A stretch of DNA of 9,678 bases from positions 1 through 9,678 of the forward strand of contig SFHN01000032.1 in assembly GCA_004555635.1 (NCBI GenBank), read 5' to 3'. The stretch is from [Eubacterium] saphenum. GTDB taxonomy: Bacteria > Bacillota > Clostridia > Oscillospirales > Ruminococcaceae. A program made the translations under genes and the position numbers. A model generated the notes under the pieces. That model was not told the DNA's origin, ran no database searches, and was given only the letters and a program-made list of their open reading frames with translations. Shown piece by piece: positions 5,676 through 9,678 of this stretch (position 1 is its first letter; each line of letters opens with the position of its first letter).

Positions 5676-5708
5676 CAACCCGAGAGCGGCGGGCGCCTTC
5701 TCGGGTTG
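5676..5708. terminator. Terminator-like hairpin within the ncRNA candidate
   Basis: CAACCCGAGA (5676-5685) pairs perfectly with TCTCGGGTTG (5699-5708), plus one G-T pair inside, around an 11-base GC-rich loop. ATTTGTGAT follows on the forward strand and TTGTATTTTAC on the reverse, so both tails are only moderately T rich. Confidence 0.5.
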
Positions 5709-5730
5709 ATTTGTGATATGCCTGCTTTTT

Positions 5731-5749
5731 CCTGCGAAGCGGGCTTTTT
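5731..5749 (+). terminator. Probable intrinsic terminator of the ncRNA candidate
   Basis: CCTGC (5731-5735) and GCGGG (5739-5743) form a 5-bp stem with one G-T pair and a GAA loop, followed by C and a T5 run (5745-5749). An alternative pairing of GCCTGC (5720-5725) with GCGGGC (5739-5744) also abuts the T run. Short but correctly built. Confidence 0.45.
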
Positions 5750-5781
5750 CGGGTCATTTCGGCTTGTGATATTCCACAGAG

Positions 5782-5819
5782 AAAAGAAAAACCAAAGCGC
5801 CGCCAAATTCGGCGGCGCT
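5782..5819 (-). terminator. Intrinsic terminator of the reverse-strand small RNA
   Basis: AGCGCCGCC (5796-5804) and GGCGGCGCT (5811-5819) form a perfect 9-bp GC stem with a 6-base loop. On the reverse strand TTGGTTTTTCTTTTCTC follows (5795-5779), a good T-rich tail. On the forward strand no T run follows, which sets the direction. No protein gene lies upstream on this strand that it could serve. Confidence 0.7.
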
Positions 5820-5859
5820 AAGGGATTGGATGGAGGATTTGAATGTTTTTTCTCTGTCT
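5782..5859 (-). ncRNA. Candidate small RNA, reverse strand
   Basis: A compact cassette: promoter at 5894-5866, about 40 bases of A- and C-rich leader, then a perfect GC terminator stem (5796-5819) followed by a T-rich tail, giving a transcript of about 78 bases. The unpaired part contains AUCCUCCAUCC and AAUCCC (5844-5821 region), which are complementary to Shine-Dalgarno sequences such as the GGAGG sites of the Spo0A-like, ATPase and holin genes. This layout is typical of trans-acting small RNAs of Gram-positive bacteria that block translation starts. It runs antisense to the small reading frame at 5843-5914. There is no direct evidence of transcription. Confidence 0.42.
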
Positions 5860-5914
5860 GATGTTATTCTACCACAACGGGGAAAGGAAATCAATATTTA
5901 TAACAAAACTGTAA
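5843..5914 (+). CDS. Possible 23-residue hydrophobic peptide
   Basis: An ATG with a good ribosome binding site (GGAGG, 5832-5836, 6 bases upstream) opens a 23-codon frame, MFFLCLMLFYHNGERKSIFI then TKL, ending in TAA at 5912-5914. The first ten residues are strongly hydrophobic and the rest is charged, the general build of small membrane peptides, including type I toxins. The predicted reverse-strand small RNA covers its start site, as an antisense antitoxin would. Against it, I see no forward promoter, and a frame this short can arise by chance. I would keep it only as a candidate. Confidence 0.2.
   Translation: MFFLCLMLFYHNGERKSIFITKL
5866..5894 (-). promoter_or_regulatory. Promoter of the reverse-strand small RNA candidate
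   Basis: On the reverse strand, -35 TTGATT (5894-5889), a 17-base spacer ending in TTGTGG, and -10 TAGAAT (5871-5866). The -35 hexamer, spacer length and TTGTGG block are identical to those of the Spo0A-like gene promoter. Predicted start is near 5859. The repeat array at 5910-5980 lies directly upstream of this -35 box. Confidence 0.6.
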
Positions 5915-5994
5915 TAGTTTTTTGGCAAATTGTAATTGTTTTGTTACCTTTTGGCGCCATACTGTAACCGTTTTGTAACCTTTTGGCGGCATAT
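5910..5994. repeat. 32-bp tandem repeat with helically phased half-sites
   Basis: Two adjacent 32-bp units (5931-5962 and 5963-5994) match at 27 positions; a shortened third unit precedes them (5910-5930). Each full unit holds a GTAACC-like pair 11 bp apart: GTAATT 5932 and GTTACC 5943; GTAACC 5964 and GTAACC 5975; the short unit has GTAATA at 5911. Steps of 21, 11, 21 and 11 bp put all copies on one helix face. TTTTGGCGSCATA closes each full unit. The array lies between the small-RNA and desulfurase promoters and looks like a regulator-binding region. Confidence 0.6.
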
Positions 5995-6056
5995 TTCGGA
6001 AAAGGTGAAAATAATCTGAAAAAATTCAAAAAACACTGTTCAAATCACAAAAAGTA

Positions 6057-6065
6057 TGCTATAAT
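6057..6065 (+). promoter_or_regulatory. Extended -10 promoter of the desulfurase-thiI unit
   Basis: TATAAT (6060-6065) is preceded by TATGC, an extended -10 element. The -35 region at the usual distance (TGTTCA, 6037-6042) matches consensus poorly, as is common with extended -10 promoters. Start is expected near 6072, leaving a leader of about 27 bases to the ATG at 6099. Confidence 0.7.
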
Positions 6066-6098
6066 ATTATACAGATAACTATGTCTTGGAGTGTATGT

Positions 6099-7223
6099 AT
6101 GATTTATTTGGACAACGCCGCGACCACAAAGCCCTGCGAGGCTGCGGTAAAGGCGGTTTGCGATACAATGCGCGGGCGGTTTGGAAACGCAAGCTCGCTC
6201 CACAAGCTTGGGATATCCTCGGGAGAGGTGCTTTCGTTGGCGAAGAAAACGCTGCTTACCGCGCTCGGAAGCAGCCCTGCGGTTTCGGGCGGCAGACCGC
6301 TTGACGGGGAAATCTACTTCACCTCGGGCGCTACCGAGAGCAACAACACGGCGCTTTTCGGCGCCTGCGACGCATACAAGCGGGCGGGAAAGCGGGTTGT
6401 TTCCACGACGATAGAGCACCCGTCGGTTGCGCGCGTGCTGGACAAGCTCGAAACGCTCGGCTTTGAGGTGGTAAGGCTGTCGCCGAAGGATTACGACGAC
6501 TTCGCCGCAGCGCTTGCCGACGCGGTTGACGAAAAAACCGTTCTCGTAAGCTGTATGGCAGTAAACAACGAAACGGGCTTCGCAACGGACGTAAAGCGTC
6601 TGTACAAGCTTGTTAAAAAGAAGAACCCCGCGACCCTCGTACATATCGACGCGGTTCAGGGCTTTCTCAAAGTGCCGCTTGACGGTGATTTTATCAGCAT
6701 TTCGGGACACAAAATCCACGCGCCTAAAGGCATTGGCGCGCTGTATGTAAAAAAGGGTGTTCGCTTTACGCCGCTCCTTTTGGGCGGGGGACAGCAGAAG
6801 AACCTGCGCTCGGGCACGGAGCCTGTCGAGCTTGTCGCGGGGCTTAGCGCTGCGGTAACAAGCTATGCGGGTACGAAGGAGCACTTCGGCGCGCTTAAAG
6901 CGCATTTGCTGGAGCGGCTTTCCGAGCTTGACGGGATAACGCTCAACTCCGATGATAGGTGCGTTCCTAACATCGTAAGCTTTGCGGTGGGCGGGGTCAG
7001 AAGCGAGATAATGCTGCATATTCTCGAGGAGCAGGAGATATACGTTTCCAGCGGCTCGGCTTGTTCCAAGGGGAAAAAGAGCGGCGTTTTAAGCCGCTTT
7101 GGGATATCCGACAAGGACGCGGACACGACGCTCAGGGTTTCGTTTTCCTCTGAAACCACGGCGGCGGAAATCGACGCGCTGTGCGACGGGATAAGAAAAG
7201 GAATTGAAAGGGTACGAAGATAA
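6099..7223 (+). CDS. nifS: Cysteine desulfurase (NifS/IscS family), ThiI partner
   Basis: A pyridoxal-phosphate enzyme that takes sulfur from L-cysteine as a protein-bound persulfide, leaving alanine. The 374 residues contain YLDNAATT (3-10), GNASSLH (29-35), the cofactor region SGATESNN (76-83), H107 in IEHPSV, HIDAVQ (182-187), the cofactor lysine K205 in SGHKIHAPKG, RSGTEP (237-242), and the persulfide cysteine C322 in SSGSACS. I chose the ATG at 6099: GGAG (6088-6091) lies 7 bases upstream, and the product begins at the family start; the ATG at 6081 would lie almost on the transcription start. thiI begins 2 bases after the stop codon, the arrangement seen with nifZ-thiI of Bacillus subtilis, so the main sulfur acceptor is probably ThiI and the job 4-thiouridine synthesis. 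A wider role in iron-sulfur cluster assembly is not excluded, though no scaffold gene lies beside it. Confidence 0.95.
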   Translation: MIYLDNAATTKPCEAAVKAVCDTMRGRFGNASSLHKLGISSGEVLSLAKKTLLTALGSSPAVSGGRPLDGEIYFTSGATESNNTALFGACDAYKRAGKRVVSTTIEHPSVARVLDKLETLGFEVVRLSPKDYDDFAAALADAVDEKTVLVSCMAVNNETGFATDVKRLYKLVKKKNPATLVHIDAVQGFLKVPLDGDFISISGHKIHAPKGIGALYVKKGVRFTPLLLGGGQQKNLRSGTEPVELVAGLSAAVTSYAGTKEHFGALKAHLLERLSELDGITLNSDDRCVPNIVSFAVGGVRSEIMLHILEEQEIYVSSGSACSKGKKSGVLSRFGISDKDADTTLRVSFSSETTAAEIDALCDGIRKGIERVRR

Positions 7224-7225
7224 AG

Positions 7226-8419
7226 ATGAAAGAAATCGTAATGGTAAAGTACGGAGAAATCGCGCTCAAGGGCGAAAACAAAAGCACCTTTGAGGATATG
7301 CTCCAGAAAAATATAAAGCGCCGCCTGAAGAAAATCGGCAGGTTTGAATACGACCGCAGGCAGTCAACCATCTACATAAACCCGCTTGACGAAGTGGATA
7401 TGGAGCTTGTGGTTGAAAAGCTGAAGCTTGTTTTCGGCATCGGAGCAATTCAGCGCTGCGCGGTGTTCCCGAAGGATTTTGACGCGGTGGTTAAGGGCGC
7501 CCGAGAGTATCTCGAGCCTGCGCTTTCCGACGTGAAAACCTTTAAGGTTGAGGCAAAGCGCGCGGACAAAAGCTTCCCGCTAAGCTCGCCCGAGATACAG
7601 CAGGAGCTTGGCGGCGCGGTGCTGTCAATGTTCCCGCATATCGGCGTTGACGTGCATAACCCTGACGTAACCGTCCGCCTTGAAATCCGAGACAAGGGCG
7701 CATATCTTTCCGCAGAGCGCATTACCGGCGCCGGCGGAATGCCCGTTGGCAGCAGCGGAAAGGCGCTGCTTATGCTTTCGGGCGGCATTGACAGCCCCGT
7801 TGCGGGATATATGATGGCGAAGCGTGGGCTTGTGGTTGACTGCATACACTACGTTTCCCCGCCCTACACGTCGGAGCGCGCCCGTATGAAGGTCGAGAAG
7901 CTGTGCGAGGAAATGACCGACTACTGCGGCGACATTATGTTCTACTGCGTGCCGTTTACGGAGCTTCAGGAGGCGCTTCGCGACAACTGCCCCGAGGAAT
8001 ATTTCACGGTGCTTATGCGCCGCCTTATGGTTAAGATTGCGAACAAGATTTGCTCGCGCGACGGCTATGGCGCGATAATCACGGGCGAAAGCGTCGCGCA
8101 GGTTGCGAGCCAGACGCTTCCCGCGCTGTACTGCACAAACGCGGCGGCAGAGTACCCTGTTTTCCGCCCCGTTATCGGAATGGACAAGATAGAGATAACC
8201 GAAATCGCGCGCAAAATCGGCACGTTTGAAACATCAATCCTGCCGTATGAGGACTGCTGCACGGTGTTCTCTCCGAAGCACCCGCGCACCCGCCCGAAAA
8301 TGGAGGACATCATCGCGGCGGAGCAGAGCTTCGACTTTGACAGTATGGTTGACGAAGCGATAGCGAAAACCGAGGTAAGGCGCTTCCGCTACGGCGAGCA
8401 GACGGTTTTCCTCGATTAA
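7226..8419 (+). CDS. thiI: tRNA 4-thiouridine synthase ThiI
   Basis: Uses ATP to adenylate uridine 8 of tRNA and replaces its oxygen with sulfur delivered by the desulfurase. Domains in order: an N-terminal ferredoxin-like part (VKYGEIALKGENK, 7-19), a THUMP RNA-binding domain (about 60-165), and the PP-loop ATPase with LSGGIDSPVAGYMMAKRG (184-201), TGESVAQVASQTL (286-298), and YEDCCTVFSPKHPRT (341-355). C344 of the CC pair is at the position of the persulfide-accepting cysteine in other ThiI proteins. At 397 residues it is the short form without a rhodanese domain, which elsewhere relies on a dedicated desulfurase, matching the gene just upstream. No clear ribosome binding site lies at the usual distance (AAAGGG is 13 bases away), so translation is probably coupled to the upstream stop codon. 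The thiamine branch seen in enterobacteria is not implied. Confidence 0.96.
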   Translation: MKEIVMVKYGEIALKGENKSTFEDMLQKNIKRRLKKIGRFEYDRRQSTIYINPLDEVDMELVVEKLKLVFGIGAIQRCAVFPKDFDAVVKGAREYLEPALSDVKTFKVEAKRADKSFPLSSPEIQQELGGAVLSMFPHIGVDVHNPDVTVRLEIRDKGAYLSAERITGAGGMPVGSSGKALLMLSGGIDSPVAGYMMAKRGLVVDCIHYVSPPYTSERARMKVEKLCEEMTDYCGDIMFYCVPFTELQEALRDNCPEEYFTVLMRRLMVKIANKICSRDGYGAIITGESVAQVASQTLPALYCTNAAAEYPVFRPVIGMDKIEITEIARKIGTFETSILPYEDCCTVFSPKHPRTRPKMEDIIAAEQSFDFDSMVDEAIAKTEVRRFRYGEQTVFLD

Positions 8420-8449
8420 AGAAACCCCGCGAAATTACCGGCTGCCGCT

Positions 8450-8479
8450 TTGACCTGCAACTTTTTATGCAGATATTCG
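8450..8479 (+). promoter_or_regulatory. Weak candidate promoter before the CinA-domain gene
   Basis: TTGACC (8450-8455) and TATTCG (8474-8479) with an 18-base spacer. The -35 is close to consensus but the -10 matches only three of six. The 83-base gap after thiI has no good terminator, so this gene could instead be read from the desulfurase promoter. Confidence 0.3.
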
Positions 8480-8502
8480 GTCTTATATATTGAGGTGACA
8501 CA

Positions 8503-9042
8503 ATGAGTACGATTGACAGCTATGAGGAAATGCTCTCGGATATCACGGTGCTTGCGCACAGGACGGTTGCCCTTTGCAGCGAAAAGCACATCAGGATATC
8601 CACCGCCGAAAGCTGCACGGGAGGAATGATTTCTTCCGCTATAACTTCCATTTCGGGCAGCAGCGAGGCTATCGAGCTTGGCGTGTGCGCCTACTCCAAC
8701 CGCATAAAGCGCGAGGTGCTTTATGTAAGCGAGCAGACGCTTTCGCAGCACACCGAATACAGCGCCGAGTGCGCCGAGGAGATGGCGAGCGGCGTAATCA
8801 AGCTTGGCGGAGCGGACTATGGCGTGTCAACAACAGGCGTTGCGGGACCTTCGGGCGGTTCTTCGGAGCACCCTGTCGGCGAGGTTTTCATCGCCGTGTG
8901 CGCGGCTGACGGGAAAAAGACAAGCCTGCGCTGTGTTTTTCCCGCAAAAACAGGAAAGTGCTACACCGCCCGCGACTACATTCGCACCGCCGCCGCAAAG
9001 CGCGCGCTTCAGCTTCTTATTGACAGCATAGAGGGCGGCTGA
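8503..9042 (+). CDS. pncC: CinA C-terminal-domain protein (NMN amidohydrolase type)
   Basis: A stand-alone CinA C-terminal domain, the family that includes nicotinamide mononucleotide deamidase (PncC), which turns NMN into nicotinate mononucleotide for NAD recycling. The 179 residues carry TAESCTGG (34-41), SGSS (51-54), YSNRIK with K69 at the conserved catalytic lysine position, SAECAEEMASG (87-97), STTGVAGPSGGS (109-120) and PVGEVFIAV (124-132). An extra 25-30 residues precede the domain. It lacks the N-terminal MoaB-like domain of full CinA, so the competence link of that gene name should not be assumed. GAGGTGA (8492-8498) is the ribosome binding site. The sortase gene follows after 28 bases and could be co-transcribed, with no evident shared role. 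Enzymatic activity is inferred from family. Confidence 0.92.
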   Translation: MSTIDSYEEMLSDITVLAHRTVALCSEKHIRISTAESCTGGMISSAITSISGSSEAIELGVCAYSNRIKREVLYVSEQTLSQHTEYSAECAEEMASGVIKLGGADYGVSTTGVAGPSGGSSEHPVGEVFIAVCAADGKKTSLRCVFPAKTGKCYTARDYIRTAAAKRALQLLIDSIEGG

Positions 9043-9070
9043 GAATTAAACAGAACATAGGGGGAAATAT

Positions 9071-9678
9071 ATGCCAAACAATAACAACAAACGAAACGAC
9101 GCGAGAAATATCGCGCTAGATAAGCTTGACTTCTCCTCTGCACCGAAAGCGAAAAGCGCAAAGGGCGGCAAGTCCGACAAGATAAAGGGACGTCCTAAAT
9201 CCGCCGGAGCGCGGTTTGCCGAGGCGGTGCTTCCGCAGCGCGGCGATACCGCGACGGAGAAGATACGCAAGGTCGTGCTTTTCGCGGCGGTTATCGTGTT
9301 TATCGCGACGCTTGTGCTGCTTGCGACACAGCTTGCGGGGCTTAAAAACGGCGCGAAGATAAACGACAAGATTGCCGAGATTGCGGGAGTGCCCACGGGG
9401 ACGATTGACGTTGACAACGACTACCACCCGTTCAGCACCCACCCCGCGACAGCGCCGACCGAGCCTGACCCCGAGGAGCCCGAGGAAGAGGAGTACATCA
9501 ACGTAACTCCCGTTGTAAACACACCGATTTATCCTGATTTCGCGGCGCTGAAGGCGACAAATCCCGACACGCGCGCGTGGGTTAAAATCACGGGAACAAA
9601 GGTGAACAACGTCGTTGTTCAGTCAACCGACAATCAGTATTATCTTAACCACGACTTTAACGGCAACGACAGCATTAC
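9071..9678 (+). CDS. srtB: Class B sortase, N-terminal part (cut by window end)
   Basis: A membrane-anchored transpeptidase that should attach proteins to the cell wall. The frame opens at 9071 behind AGGGGG (9059-9064, 6 bases upstream) and runs off the window after 202 codons. A basic, low-complexity cytoplasmic head (1-64) precedes one membrane segment (about 67-90), then a proline- and glutamate-rich linker (PTEPDPEEPEEEE, 129-141). The catalytic domain begins at about 152: FAALKATNPDTRAWVKITGT, VVVQSTDNQYYLNHDFNG, the pattern of SrtB-type enzymes (F..L...NPD..GWI.I.GT, PVVQ..DN.YYL.HDF). The usual YPVVQ reads NVVVQ here. The histidine, cysteine and arginine of the active site lie beyond the window, so activity cannot be judged. 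The long acidic linker is unusual compared with the classical iron-transport SrtB. Confidence 0.85.
   Translation, partial: MPNNNNKRNDARNIALDKLDFSSAPKAKSAKGGKSDKIKGRPKSAGARFAEAVLPQRGDTATEKIRKVVLFAAVIVFIATLVLLATQLAGLKNGAKINDKIAEIAGVPTGTIDVDNDYHPFSTHPATAPTEPDPEEPEEEEYINVTPVVNTPIYPDFAALKATNPDTRAWVKITGTKVNNVVVQSTDNQYYLNHDFNGNDSI

Larger units (their letters stand above)
5561..5749 (+). ncRNA. Candidate structured RNA, forward strand
   Basis: A GC-rich stretch in an A+T-rich intergenic region, bounded by a candidate promoter on the left and two terminator-like hairpins on the right. The 5' end folds into a 14-bp stem (5562-5575 with 5580-5593, three G-T pairs) closed by a UUCG loop. CGGGG (5599-5603) can pair with CCCCG (5640-5644), enclosing a smaller hairpin at about 5612-5629. 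The 3' part holds an 11-bp stem (5676-5708). No open frame with a ribosome binding site fits it. It lacks the conserved parts of SRP RNA, RNase P and tmRNA that I know. The end could be at about 5715 or 5749. The transcript is predicted, not shown. Confidence 0.4.

Noticed and set aside
5561..5715. SRP RNA
   Set aside because: GGGGAGGTTCGC recalls part of some SRP RNAs, but the conserved domain IV tetraloop region with its GGAAGCA-type core is absent.
5525..5806. Reverse-strand frames of 93 and 69 codons in the intergenic region
   Set aside because: No ribosome binding site, a start codon close to a terminator stem, and an Arg/Pro-rich composition typical of chance translation of GC-rich structured DNA. 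Promoter and hairpin signals fit an RNA better.
6081..6098. Earlier ATG for the desulfurase
   Set aside because: Only about 9 bases after the predicted start of transcription and without a ribosome binding site; the ATG at 6099 has GGAG at 7 bases and gives the normal family N-terminus.
6045..7019. Long reverse-strand frame of 324 codons
   Set aside because: It lies opposite the cysteine desulfurase, whose motifs are all intact, and its product is an Arg-rich sequence without family features. It is a shadow of the codon bias of the real gene.
1..9678. tRNA, rRNA, CRISPR array, insertion sequence, riboswitch
   Set aside because: No tRNA-like cloverleaf, regularly spaced repeat-spacer array, transposase frame or known riboswitch core was seen on reading both strands.

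Overview
The window looks like chromosomal DNA of a Gram-positive, anaerobic Firmicute of class Clostridia, probably a gut Ruminococcaceae/Oscillospiraceae-type organism. The basis is: a Spo0A-family regulator, strong AGGAGG-type ribosome binding sites, extended -10 promoters, a lipoprotein-type binding protein, a class B sortase, and a cysteine desulfurase-thiI pair without a rhodanese domain. This lineage call is inference; there is no 16S or other marker here. Most genes are fairly G+C rich. The first gene (XRE regulator) and the intergenic DNA around 5.2-6.1 kb are clearly A+T richer.

Layout. (1) 29-541, +: a membrane-anchored XRE-type DNA-binding protein. (2) 649-1813, -: an overlapping holin and GH25 lysozyme, an isolated phage-type lysis cassette with no other phage gene beside it. 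(3) 1941-4390, +: a promoter, then a complete polar amino-acid ABC importer (lipoprotein, permease, ATPase), with a strong hairpin after the binding-protein gene and a GC-rich terminator at the end. (4) 4422-5207, -: a Spo0A-family response regulator whose DNA-binding half is highly conserved, but whose receiver has Glu (E56) in place of the phosphoacceptor Asp. (5) 5208-6098: an 890-base stretch without a convincing protein gene but dense in regulatory structure. (6) 6099-8419, +: a cysteine desulfurase and ThiI, two bases apart, together making 4-thiouridine in tRNA. (7) 8503-9042, +: a CinA C-terminal-domain protein (NMN deamidase type). (8) 9071 to the window end, +: the N-terminal part of a class B sortase.

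Region 5 is the most interesting part. From left to right it holds: the promoter of the Spo0A-like gene with a Spo0A-box-like site at its start point; a long imperfect hairpin; four TT(A/T)A(C/T)A hexamers spaced exactly 11 bp apart, resembling a PhoP box and merging into a forward promoter; a structured GC-rich stretch ending in two terminator-like hairpins (candidate forward ncRNA, about 5561-5749); a reverse promoter-leader-terminator cassette (candidate small RNA, about 5859-5782) carrying a CCUCC anti-Shine-Dalgarno stretch; and a 32-bp tandem repeat whose GTAACC-like half-sites lie on one face of the helix, between the small-RNA promoter and the desulfurase promoter. The transcripts are predicted from sequence patterns only.

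How the genes work together: the ABC genes form one uptake system, and the desulfurase and ThiI form one sulfur-relay unit. The Spo0A-like protein is the only evident candidate master regulator, and its substituted phosphoacceptor suggests phosphorylation-independent behaviour. The lysis cassette and XRE gene look like accessory insertions.
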